Below are positions 38,637 through 43,851 of a stretch of 43,851 nucleotides of DNA, in pieces (position 1 is the first letter of the stretch; each line of letters starts with the position of its first letter). Source of the stretch: a virus. The position numbers and the translations under genes are program-made. The notes beneath the pieces were generated by a model. The model worked only from the letters and a program-made list of their open reading frames with translations. It ran no database searches and was not told the DNA's origin. Location: IMG/VR virus record IMGVR_UViG_3300024259_000005, positions 1 through 43,851 of that record. One strand, given 5' to 3'.

Positions 38637-38724
38637 GCGCGGGGACGGACTCGAACCGCCAACCTCCCGATATAACCAGTGACCAGTCCCTGGCTCAGGA
38701 CTCTGCCAATTGAGATACCCGCGC
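38637..38724 (-). tRNA. tRNA-like gene with abnormal anticodon arm (isotype unresolved)
   Basis: On the minus strand the acceptor stem GCGCGGG/CCCGCGC is a perfect 7 bp. The D-arm is CTC-AATTGGCA-GAG, and the T-arm is GGCGG-TTCGAGT-CCGTC, with correct spacing to the acceptor. The discriminator is T and no CCA is encoded. The 40 bases between the D and T arms do not give a normal 5-bp stem with a 7-base loop. The best pairing is TCCTG with CGGGA, enclosing AGCCAG with CTGGTT. So the anticodon and amino acid cannot be named. It may be degenerate, carry an insertion, or be a tRNA mimic. Confidence 0.65.
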
Positions 38725-38728
38725 ATGC

Positions 38729-38756
38729 GCCCGATTATGCAGGACCGGTATCGGGC
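38729..38756 (-). other. Stem-loop 5' of the tRNA-like gene
   Basis: GCCCGAT (38729-38735) and ATCGGGC (38750-38756) are perfect 7-bp arms around a 14-base loop, four bases upstream of the tRNA-like 5' end. A GCGCATGCGC palindrome (38721-38730) bridges the two. It may mark RNase processing of the transcript. Confidence 0.45.
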
Positions 38757-38800
38757 AACCGGCTCCAAAGGTGTTGCAGTACCCCCTGCACCCCACACCA

Positions 38801-39121
38801 CTAGCTTACCGGGTACACCCGGACTGCATTATGCACCTTACCAAAGGCTGCAACCTTCTCGGCACGCAAGGTGACCTGGATACCCGTCCAGTTGTCGGTG
38901 TCTTGCTCCCCTGTGATGGAGGCCAACATCTGGAAGTTGGTCTTGTTGAGAATCAGTGCCTTGGCGGTCTCTTCAAACCGGGCCACGGCCTTGGTCTCCA
39001 TTTCGCCGCCATCCCCCTCGAACTGCTCCGGGGATACCGACTTCAGGGTGGCCACCACGGGCTCAGCAAAGTCGTCCCCCTTCATCCAGGGTGAGGGGAA
39101 GAAGTCATTTAGTGTAGCCAT
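38801..39121 (-). CDS. Conserved phage replication-region protein
   Basis: This gene encodes 106 aa from ATG at 39121, with GGAGATAGCA upstream (an in-frame ATG 12 bases earlier is less likely). It matches a small phage protein I recall near single-strand annealing and helicase genes: MATLNDFFPSPWMKGDD, a KALILNKTNFQMLASITGEQDTDNWTGIQVTL core and a VRVYPVS end. Its function has not been established; a single-stranded-DNA-binding or accessory role has been suspected from neighbours. It overlaps the previous gene by 17 bp. Confidence 0.7.
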   Translation of the reverse strand: MATLNDFFPSPWMKGDDFAEPVVATLKSVSPEQFEGDGGEMETKAVARFEETAKALILNKTNFQMLASITGEQDTDNWTGIQVTLRAEKVAAFGKVHNAVRVYPVS

Positions 39122-39551
39122 TGCTATCTCCAATCGATTGTTTGAGTGCCTGGAGTCTATCCAAGTTCTCTTCGTCGGTCAAGGGCTTTTTGTGTGCGTC
39201 TGCACTGGCCGGCACCCTGACCCTTGCACGGCCTTTACATTCTTCATCGTACTGCTCGGCCTCTGCCAGGTACTCACCGAAGTGAGAAGCCCTGAAGAGG
39301 GTAGAGGGGCGGATATACTTCTGCATAGTAGGGTCTCCGCTCCACTTCTGTCTCATGTACTCGATCACGGTGAGGAAATCCTTGAGGTAATAACCCTCTT
39401 GGAACCTGGCATTGATACTGCGGGCATTGGCCCCGCCTACCCGGTACTTCCGGCCACTCGCCTTGCTCACAGCCTCGATGATCGTGCTCTGGTCACCGAC
39501 CTTAGGATCAGTGGGCATTACTTGATGACAGTGAGGGCATAGGCTAGCCAT
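39105..39551 (-). CDS. Phg_2220_C domain protein (replication initiation-associated)
   Basis: This gene encodes 148 aa from ATG at 39551 (GGAG about 7 nt upstream; an ATG two codons earlier is possible). Residues about 22-105 match the Phg_2220_C domain found at the C-terminus of phage replication-initiation proteins: IIEAVSKASGRKYRVGG, INARFQEGYYLKDFLTVIEYMRQKWSGDPTMQKYIRPSTLF and FGEYL. The usual N-terminal winged-helix DNA-binding domain is absent, replaced by a short CPHCHQ knuckle. It probably helps load the DnaB helicase. It sits in the replication operon. Confidence 0.75.
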   Translation of the reverse strand: MASLCPHCHQVMPTDPKVGDQSTIIEAVSKASGRKYRVGGANARSINARFQEGYYLKDFLTVIEYMRQKWSGDPTMQKYIRPSTLFRASHFGEYLAEAEQYDEECKGRARVRVPASADAHKKPLTDEENLDRLQALKQSIGDSNGYTK

Positions 39552-39714
39552 TGTCATACTCCATGTAGTGAATAACCTCTGCTTCGAGGTTATCTATTTG
39601 GTCGCACAGCTTGAGGATCAAGCCAGCCATGAGGAATACTGTGTCTTCGTCTATGGAGATCATACTTCCCGGCTGGAATTTGGCACGCACCGCATCTATA
39701 TCCAGACTATCCAT
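39544..39714 (-). CDS. Short acidic hypothetical protein (56 aa)
   Basis: The ATG overlaps the resolvase stop by 8 bp (ATGGATAG), and the gene's end overlaps the next gene's start. The product is acidic and helical (DEDTVFLMAGLILKLCDQIDNLEAEVIHYM), probably a short dimeric coil. No family is recognised. The tight overlaps on both sides support it as real. Confidence 0.55.
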   Translation of the reverse strand: MDSLDIDAVRAKFQPGSMISIDEDTVFLMAGLILKLCDQIDNLEAEVIHYMEYDNG

Positions 39715-40240
39715 TCTTCATCATCCAATCTACCATGCACACAGCGTCAGCCATGTCCTGGTCGTTGAGGTCTACGCCTACCAGCTTACGGGCATATCCC
39801 ATAGCCATAGCCTTGCGGTCATCACGCTCGGTCTGACCGCCGGCACGCATCCAACTCTGCCATGTGGAGGCAGCAACCTCACCATCTTCGGCGGGGAGGC
39901 CCTTCTTGCTCACTCGCCCATTGTTAAACAGCGTGTAGCCAGCGTCTAGGGCCTGACACTGGACGAGGGTGGCTACTTTGGACAGCCTGATGGTAGTGGC
40001 TTGGTTCGGCCCACCGTACTGGCCCTCCACCACAAACACACCGTGGGCACCGGCCTTGAGGCGGTCCTCGAGTGATGCCCTGACGGCTCCCGCCCGTGCC
40101 CCAAAGTTCTCGGGCATATCGATCTTCCACATACTCCACTTGTTCTTACCCCGCTTCCCGCTGTCGTGACAGGCGAACGCACAGACATTCTTGCCTGGGT
40201 CGCACGCCACGTAGATGGTTCTGCTTATGGGCACATTCAT
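39707..40240 (-). CDS. RuvC-like Holliday-junction resolvase
   Basis: This gene encodes 177 aa from ATG at 40240, overlapping the previous stop as ATGA. It has the RNase-H-fold pattern of RuvC and phage resolvases: TIYVACDPGKN (first Asp), FVVEGQY (Glu) and a C-terminal DLNDQDMADAVCMVDWM (paired Asp). It should cut branched recombination or replication intermediates before packaging. It has the expected RuvC-like length (about 170 aa). Neighbours are recombination genes. Confidence 0.75.
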   Translation of the reverse strand: MNVPISRTIYVACDPGKNVCAFACHDSGKRGKNKWSMWKIDMPENFGARAGAVRASLEDRLKAGAHGVFVVEGQYGGPNQATTIRLSKVATLVQCQALDAGYTLFNNGRVSKKGLPAEDGEVAASTWQSWMRAGGQTERDDRKAMAMGYARKLVGVDLNDQDMADAVCMVDWMMKNG

Positions 40241-40776
40241 AGGCACATCATCCTCGCTCTCCTCTCTACCTCATGGCGTGGTACTCGGGTAGGCGGCCAT
40301 GTCTTGCCCAGATTGCCGGACATCGTCACGGTCTTAGACTCCCTGGCGTTAACGGCCCGCTGTTTCCCGACTGCACCATACAACCCGTGCTCTCTGGCAT
40401 AGATGGTATCTACCATGTCCGTGATGGGCTTGATCCTCTCCTCGCAAAACCCTAGCCCACTGCAGATCATGTACAGCCCCCCACCCTGCCATATGAGTTC
40501 CACCACACGTTCAATAACTGTGGCCGGCAGAGGTATCCCAGGGTTACAGCATGCCTCGGCTTCCTCATCATTCCAGTGGCGCATATTGCAAATAGGGCAC
40601 GGGGACGGGCGGTACTCCACCCCCACCCCGAACACCTTACCGGCATCCTCAAGAGGGCCCCGAGGCAGTGGTGTTGGGCGCACCTCCACCTTGACCTTGC
40701 CTAGCTGCAGCATCCTAGTCATCTCCCACAGGTCCGCATCAAGGAGTTGCTCGTCCAGTTCATCGTGTTCATGCAT
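40237..40776 (-). CDS. Cys-rich hypothetical protein in recombination operon
   Basis: This gene encodes 179 aa from ATG at 40776, overlapping the Rad52-like stop by 8 bp (ATGCATGA). The centre has CPICNMRHWNDEEAEACC (a metal-binding Cys/His group), followed by a GGGLYMICSGLGFCEERIKPI segment and a basic C-terminus (TRVPRHEVERRARMMCL). I do not recognise it. The position between the annealing protein and the resolvase suggests a role in DNA recombination, which is an inference. Confidence 0.6.
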   Translation of the reverse strand: MHEHDELDEQLLDADLWEMTRMLQLGKVKVEVRPTPLPRGPLEDAGKVFGVGVEYRPSPCPICNMRHWNDEEAEACCNPGIPLPATVIERVVELIWQGGGLYMICSGLGFCEERIKPITDMVDTIYAREHGLYGAVGKQRAVNARESKTVTMSGNLGKTWPPTRVPRHEVERRARMMCL

Positions 40777-41155
40777 CGGTCTTTCTACACCGAGCAGCAT
40801 CCTGGCTATTGATCCCAAGCTGCATTGCTGCACGCGCCAAAGATTTGTCGAACGCTTCCTCGATACCATACGCATATTTCTCACCTGTCATCGCGGCCCC
40901 ATCCCTTTTGGTGACCTTGTGCAGGCCGTGCTTGCCCCAGTCGGGCCCCTCGGGAAGGAACACATAGCACTCAAGCTCACAGATAATGGACTGGCCTGGG
41001 CCGTCCTTCTCATCGAGCCAAGCGCTATACTTGCTACTCCACCCATCCGCGCCGAACACCTCATCGAGCCGCCGAACCACACACTTAATATCTCCGCACT
41101 CGAGTGGTGCGCGTAGCGTGCGCTCGAGGTCTCCTACTGTCTTGTACTTCTTCAC
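40769..41155 (-). CDS. Rad52-like single-strand annealing protein
   Basis: This gene encodes 128 aa from GTG at 41155, with GGAGG 5 nt upstream. It has the Rad52/Rad22-type pattern: LERTLRAPL, IKCVVRRLDEVFGADGWSSKY, a beta stretch IICELECYVFL and an EKYAYGIEEAFDKSLARAAMQLGI helix. Annealing proteins of this class pair complementary single strands and form rings. It would work with the Cas4-like nuclease two genes upstream. Length is short for Rad52 (usually about 160-200 aa in phage). It overlaps the small zinc-ribbon gene by 71 bp. Confidence 0.7.
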   Translation of the reverse strand: MKKYKTVGDLERTLRAPLECGDIKCVVRRLDEVFGADGWSSKYSAWLDEKDGPGQSIICELECYVFLPEGPDWGKHGLHKVTKRDGAAMTGEKYAYGIEEAFDKSLARAAMQLGINSQDAARCRKTDA

Positions 41156-41291
41156 TGATCCTCCTAGTGTTAACCGTCCCACATGTCGTGCAGACTACCT
41201 TTATGATAGGCCCCGTCTGCCCCAGTCTGCCTAGTGGCACCGTCATTGCGCTGCACTTATCGCATGTGCCCCAGGTCTTGACTCGTCCCAT
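41085..41291 (-). CDS. Small zinc-ribbon protein
   Basis: This gene encodes 68 aa. Two CxxC knuckles (CDKC and CTTC, 20 residues between them) form a zinc ribbon. The C-terminal 25 residues are very basic (RRPRAHATRTTRVRRY) and are encoded over the start of the Rad52-like gene. The basic tail may bind nucleic acid, or it may be a by-product of the overlap if translation ends differently. It is followed closely by the annealing gene. Confidence 0.5.
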   Translation of the reverse strand: MGRVKTWGTCDKCSAMTVPLGRLGQTGPIIKVVCTTCGTVNTRRISEEVQDSRRPRAHATRTTRVRRY

Positions 41292-41294
41292 GAG

Positions 41295-41975
41295 TTAGTC
41301 CTTCCCGCTGCACTGATGTCTAAACCCGCAGCTTTTACATTCCCAACTCTGTGGTGTGCACGGTACCGCATTCACATCACCCGTGTCAAGGGCTTTGTTG
41401 ATCACGCCGGCACGCCTCTCATTCTCCGCGCGGTACGGCTCGAGGAACTGCCGGTGGGCAATGATCGTTGAGGTCTTGCCCCACCCCCGCTCCAGGTAGA
41501 CGAACTTGGTGCCCGGAGCGCCACTGCCGAAGACGTAGTCAGCCGTCTGGTGCAGGTGGTAGTCCGGCGGCCCCGTAGCCCTGACGTACTTGAGGCTCCC
41601 CGTTGTTTTCACCTCGAGGATGAACCCCTCGCACCCATCATCAGGGTCTTCAATGATCAGGCCATCGGGGTGGCCCTCAGTCCCCCAATCAGTGGTGACA
41701 ACGTTCTGCCCCTCGCCTGTGAAGGCTAGCTTGTAGCCAGAGGCCTCGAGCATCTTGACGATCAACCCCTCAAGGGCGTTGCCGGCACCCATCTTGTACA
41801 CGGACTCGAGGTCAGGGCCCTCGGGATCCATGACCCCATCATACCCCCTGGCCCACGCCACGTTGTACCAGGCCTTGCGCATGCACAGGCCTATGCCACT
41901 CGAGCCAAGGTAGTCACGCTTCTCTAAAAAGTGTGACCCGTCAAAGCCCTTCAGAAAATTTATGTCTTTTTTCAT
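41295..41975 (-). CDS. Cas4/RecB-like PD-(D/E)XK nuclease with Fe-S site
   Basis: This gene encodes 226 aa. The nuclease core is GHPDG (101-105, Asp104), ILEVKTT (119-125, Glu121 and Lys123) and YHLHQTADY (Gln143). One Cys at position 31 (LCMRKAWY) and three near the C-terminus (Cys213, Cys216 and Cys222, CKSCGFRHQC) are arranged like the [4Fe-4S] ligands of Cas4 and AddB. It should be a 5'-3' exonuclease giving single strands for the annealing protein. There is no CRISPR array in the window, so a recombination role is preferred over spacer acquisition. Confidence 0.8.
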   Translation of the reverse strand: MKKDINFLKGFDGSHFLEKRDYLGSSGIGLCMRKAWYNVAWARGYDGVMDPEGPDLESVYKMGAGNALEGLIVKMLEASGYKLAFTGEGQNVVTTDWGTEGHPDGLIIEDPDDGCEGFILEVKTTGSLKYVRATGPPDYHLHQTADYVFGSGAPGTKFVYLERGWGKTSTIIAHRQFLEPYRAENERRAGVINKALDTGDVNAVPCTPQSWECKSCGFRHQCSGKD

Positions 41976-41979
41976 ACCC

Positions 41980-42189
41980 TTAGGGTTCCTTTCTCATCTG
42001 ACATTCCTCACCGTTCTTGTCCGTGACATTGAAGCCCATCAGCAGCATCACGGCTCTCAGCACCTCTTCGGCATCATGGTCATGGAGATCCGGGGCTAGT
42101 TCGATTTCAACTGAGCGGATCAGGTCGCACTCAGGGACTTCGGCGTATCCGCTATCCCACCTAAACTTGTGATTCTTCGGACCGTACAT
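41980..42189 (-). CDS. Hypothetical protein upstream of the nuclease
   Basis: This gene encodes 69 aa. The sequence is acidic with a helical EEVLRAVMLLMGFNVTDKNGEE region and no motif. It is the first gene after the 86-base gap at 42190-42275, which looks regulatory. AGAGAGG lies 8-9 nt before the ATG. The function is unknown. Confidence 0.6.
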   Translation of the reverse strand: MYGPKNHKFRWDSGYAEVPECDLIRSVEIELAPDLHDHDAEEVLRAVMLLMGFNVTDKNGEECQMRKEP

Positions 42190-42275
42190 ACTGTATACCT
42201 CTCTTTAAGGCTGAAGTGTTTCCTCGGTATTTGTGCACAATCACAGAGCAAATGTTACTGTGCGAATGAAGTGTT
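42190..42275 (-). promoter_or_regulatory. Candidate regulatory gap upstream of the recombination module
   Basis: It contains a perfect 10-bp palindrome TTGTGCACAA (42231-42240), a CACAG ... CTGTG inverted pair (42242-42262) and two copies of TGAAGTGTTTC (42212-42222 and 42267-42277) 55 bp apart. A weak TATACAGT lies just before the ATG at 42189. It may be the promoter-operator of the replication and recombination genes; no clear -35 was found. Confidence 0.45.
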
Positions 42276-42458
42276 TCATTCCACACCCCACGCAAAGCCA
42301 AAGGACTGCCCCTGCTCTAAGTATCCCTCACCGCAGTAGATGTAAGGCTCGATCAATTCAGGGAGTATCGAGTCCCCCCTATCGCTTGCGGTAGGTTCTT
42401 CCGGCGCTTCACATGGCATTAGCAGGGCTAGGGCCATTGTGATAAGGATTAGTTTCAT
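42276..42458 (-). CDS. Small secreted or membrane-anchored protein
   Basis: This gene encodes 60 aa with AAGGG before the ATG. The first 16 residues (MKLILITMALALLMPC) are a signal-like hydrophobic core ending in Cys. The site LMPC is a poor lipobox, so secretion or simple anchoring is more likely than lipidation. The mature part is acidic with two further Cys. It could be an exclusion or envelope protein made early in infection, which is inferred from the signal only. Confidence 0.55.
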   Translation of the reverse strand: MKLILITMALALLMPCEAPEEPTASDRGDSILPELIEPYIYCGEGYLEQGQSFGFAWGVE

Positions 42459-42497
42459 GTTTCGTCCCTTCTGGCGATTAGTCGCCGGGGTTAGGGT

Positions 42498-42671
42498 TTA
42501 GTCGCTGTCTTTGGCGAGTAGTGGGCACACTCGCGGGAATGTTTTAACTCCCGCATGGATCTCAGGTGGTGTCTCATAAGCATGGCAGTAGTTCACGCCC
42601 TGTGCTGTTTCGTGCGGGAAGCAGTGTGGGCAATGGTCTATTCCACACCTCTCGACTTCGATTACTCGCAT
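42498..42671 (-). CDS. 57-residue Cys/His-rich protein
   Basis: ATG at 42671 overlaps the previous stop by one base (TGATG), with GAGGGGGAG just upstream. The N-terminal RCGIDHCPHCFPH (Cys9, Cys14, Cys17 and nearby His) and two later Cys could bind a metal ion. The overlap and ribosome site support it. The function is unknown. Confidence 0.55.
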   Translation of the reverse strand: MRVIEVERCGIDHCPHCFPHETAQGVNYCHAYETPPEIHAGVKTFPRVCPLLAKDSD

Positions 42672-43090
42672 CACTCCCCCTCAACTTTGGGTTCAACTAC
42701 TAGGCTATTGCTAACCTTGCCTAGATTAGCAGTAGGCTCACAGTCCCCTTCTAGTGCGGCGGCAAGGCCTTTTTCCGTGTCCGTGACTAGATTCACATTC
42801 GGAGAATCGCGGTGTTCTTTTTCGCCCCAGGCGACAGGCCGCTTAGACAGCCACCATGCGCGCATCGCTCCCTCTAGCTTGGTGATGCGGTCAGCTAGGC
42901 GGTCTAGTTCGGCGGTTGCGGCCTCACCGTCACGCATCAGCCGAATGATTGCTAGCACGTGGCGATGGCTGTATGGCGGCATCCCAACATTCGGCCCAGA
43001 TTGATCCAGCCACTCAAAGGCATCTTCCCGAGTGAGCTTTTCTGCTTCTCTTGTTTCGGTCTCTAGGGCCTTCAGTTCTTCACTTAGCAT
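42671..43090 (-). CDS. Hypothetical helical protein
   Basis: This gene encodes 139 aa with GGGGGAGCCG before the ATG. It is helical with coiled-coil stretches at both ends (EELKALETETREAEKLTRED and EAATAELDRLADRITKLEGAM). The C-terminal part is loose and acidic. It may be an oligomerising structural or regulatory protein. No family is recognised. Confidence 0.6.
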   Translation of the reverse strand: MLSEELKALETETREAEKLTREDAFEWLDQSGPNVGMPPYSHRHVLAIIRLMRDGEAATAELDRLADRITKLEGAMRAWWLSKRPVAWGEKEHRDSPNVNLVTDTEKGLAAALEGDCEPTANLGKVSNSLVVEPKVEGE

Positions 43091-43307
43091 CGGCTCCCCC
43101 TTCTAGTTGCTTCGGGTCATGGCAGGAGATGTGTTCGCTCCGCTCACCTTGAAGCAAGTCTAGGGTGGCTTGGATAATCGGCATGACTTTGCCGTCCCAG
43201 TTTGCACCCTTGAGCCACGCAATCACTTCTTCCCTACTTACGGCTTGCTGGCTAACGCCATCAGCTTGCGCTTCGCGCTTCGGGTAATCACCTGCGGTGT
43301 CAGTCAT
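43080..43307 (-). CDS. Short hypothetical protein
   Basis: This gene encodes 75 aa from ATG at 43307, overlapping the previous stop by 8 bp (ATGACTGA) with GGAGACCCAAG upstream. The sequence is mixed, with a VSREEVIAWLKGANWDGKVMPIIQATLDLLQG helical middle. It is probably cytoplasmic. The function is unknown. Confidence 0.55.
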   Translation of the reverse strand: MTDTAGDYPKREAQADGVSQQAVSREEVIAWLKGANWDGKVMPIIQATLDLLQGERSEHISCHDPKQLEGGADAK

Positions 43308-43482
43308 CTTGGGTCTCCTCGCTCCAGCCACAGAACACACATACCCCTAATGCCACAGATGGGCCGTAATTCTCCCGCCCACGCTTTGGTTCGCAAGCAA
43401 AGCACCGCACGAGATATAATTTCCCGCGCTGGCCCCTGAAGTTCGGGTCGCGGTCTTGGCAAACATCATTTGGCTCACTCAT
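43300..43482 (-). CDS. Small zinc-ribbon protein
   Basis: This gene encodes 60 aa. CFAC and CVFC knuckles separated by 19 residues (KRGRENYGPSVALGV between) form a zinc ribbon. GGAGGTG lies next to the ATG. It follows the Gly-Tyr repeat gene in transcription order with a gap of about 27 bases. It is one of several small zinc-ribbon proteins in the early arm. Confidence 0.6.
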   Translation of the reverse strand: MSEPNDVCQDRDPNFRGQRGKLYLVRCFACEPKRGRENYGPSVALGVCVFCGWSEETQDD

Positions 43483-43509
43483 CACCTCCCCCTTTGCCCA
43501 TGAGGGCGG

Positions 43510-43740
43510 TTAATCGTTCCTGGCAAGTGTCGGTTCACCAGAGCCATAGCCATCGCTATAGCCAGAGCCAAAGCCAAAGCCATAGCCAGAGCCAGAGCCA
43601 GAGCCATCGCTATAGCCATAGCCATAGCCAGAGCCAGAGCCAAAGCCAGAGCCATAGCCAAAGCCATCGCCAGAGCCATAGCCATAGCCATAGCCAAAGC
43701 CATAGCCATAGCCATCGCCAGAGCCATAATTGTTAGGCAT
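43510..43740 (-). CDS. Gly-Tyr/Ser/Phe/Asp repeat protein (low complexity)
   Basis: This gene encodes 76 aa. GGAGG lies 9 nt before the ATG, and the start overlaps the upstream gene by 8 bp (ATGCCTAA, equal to positions 9-16), so expression is well supported. After MPNN, about 60 residues alternate Gly with Tyr, Ser, Phe or Asp (for example YGYGFGYGYGYG and SGSGSGYGFGFGSG), then SGEPTLARND closes it. Gly-aromatic and Ser repeats of this kind are typical of proteins that self-associate or phase-separate, and of adhesive or silk-like proteins. I know of no phage family with this sequence. Its function is unknown. Confidence 0.65.
   Translation of the reverse strand: MPNNYGSGDGYGYGFGYGYGYGSGDGFGYGSGFGSGSGYGYGYSDGSGSGSGYGFGFGSGYSDGYGSGEPTLARND
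43538..43727. repeat. Hexanucleotide tandem repeat (GCCANA units)
   Basis: About 190 bases are built from six-base units, mainly AGCCAT, AGCCAG and AGCCAA, with some CGCCAG and CGCTAT. It runs in the coding frame of the Gly-Tyr repeat protein, so gain or loss of units changes length without a frameshift. The contig junction lies at its edge, so copy number may be collapsed or wrong in the assembly. Confidence 0.9.
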
Positions 43741-43851
43741 TATCCCATCCCTCCGGCAACGCAGCGCTGAAGATCATTGCGTCCGCATAAAACTCCATCG
43801 GCTGCGCGGCGTCCAAAACGGCACCGCTAGACTTGGCACCACGGGTCAGTC
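43725..43851. repeat. 127-bp terminal overlap, right copy
   Basis: This is identical to positions 1-127. It holds the 5' end of the Gly-Tyr repeat gene and the 3' end of the gene at 9-314. Removing one copy gives a closed circle of 43,724 bases. Confidence 0.9.

Larger units (their letters stand above)
38444..38800. other. Non-coding structured island with tRNA-like gene
   Basis: These 357 bases contain no supported protein gene (a short plus-strand frame at 38376-38564 is a shadow). In leftward transcription order they hold a stem-loop (38756-38729), the tRNA-like gene, a short hairpin (38633-38619), a nested stem-loop (38622-38584) and a GC-rich hairpin before CTTTCTT (38504-38465). The density of perfect stems is much higher than elsewhere in the window. 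Confidence 0.7.

Noticed and set aside
38637-38724. Group I intron-containing or selenocysteine tRNA
   Set aside because: The extra sequence is only about 17 bases, too short for an intron of that type, and the arm lengths do not fit tRNA-Sec.
41295-41975. Cas4 as part of CRISPR adaptation
   Set aside because: No CRISPR array, cas1 or cas2 is present, and its neighbours are recombination genes.
43538-43727. CRISPR-like repeat array
   Set aside because: The unit is six bases with no spacers and no long identical repeats. It is a coding microsatellite, and no cas operon is present.
43482-43727. Minus-strand Ala-Met/Ala-Leu frame (81 aa)
   Set aside because: It is the other frame of the same hexanucleotide tract. 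It has no ribosome site, while the Gly-Tyr frame has a strong one and an overlap with the upstream gene.
43470-43736. Plus-strand Ser-Gln/Ser-His frame (88 aa)
   Set aside because: It runs against the operon, is a consequence of the repeat, and lacks a supporting ribosome site.

Overview
The window is the genome of an uncultured tailed phage with podovirus-type (short-tailed, T7-like) morphogenesis genes. The first 127 bases recur exactly as the last 127, so it is a circular or circularly permuted contig of 43,724 unique bases. The evidence for a podovirus is a head-tail connector portal, two tubular tail proteins followed by internal virion proteins, no tape-measure protein and no tail-tube or sheath genes. 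The major capsid protein is of the N4-gp56 type. No integrase, excisionase or CI-like repressor was recognised, so a lytic life cycle is likely. The host cannot be named. Strong AGGAGG-type ribosome binding sites and sigma70-like extended -10 promoters point to a bacterium with ordinary sigma70 transcription. No DNA or RNA polymerase gene was seen, so the phage presumably uses host enzymes.

Layout. A control region at about 5734-6367 splits the circle into two arms. The leftward arm runs on the minus strand from 5733 down through position 1, continues across the circle junction, and goes from 43740 down to 36234. Its first part (5733 to 1, then 43740 to 42276) is a run of small, overlapping early genes, mostly unknown, many with zinc-ribbon Cys pairs. 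Its second part (42189 to 36234) is the replication and recombination module: a Cas4/RecB-like nuclease, a Rad52-like annealing protein, a RuvC-like resolvase, a Phg_2220_C replication protein, a small conserved phage protein, a tRNA-like gene among stem-loops, and a DnaB helicase.

The rightward arm (6368-36237, plus strand) is late: a phospholipase-A2-like protein, lysozyme, large terminase, small terminase, portal, scaffold, capsid, head or decoration proteins, three tandem beta-helix tailspikes, tail tube A and B, a GNAT-like protein, three internal virion proteins including one of 1571 aa with an ADP-ribosyltransferase-like domain, a fibre-like protein, spanin-like and holin genes, and a fourth beta-helix protein. 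A two-gene minus-strand cassette (metallophosphoesterase and HExxH metalloprotein, 9503-10616) interrupts this arm like a moron. The two arms meet tail to tail at 36234-36237, where one CTAG holds both stop codons.

Most notable features. (1) A 76-codon Gly-Tyr/Ser/Phe/Asp repeat protein made from a hexanucleotide tandem repeat beside the contig junction. (2) A 357-base non-coding, highly structured island with an aberrant tRNA-like gene. (3) A control region with paired GTACC-N4-GGTAC palindromes, TGACA boxes, phased direct repeats and an 18-bp motif shared with an early gene. (4) Two rightward promoters sharing the same 13-bp core and an upstream A-tract.
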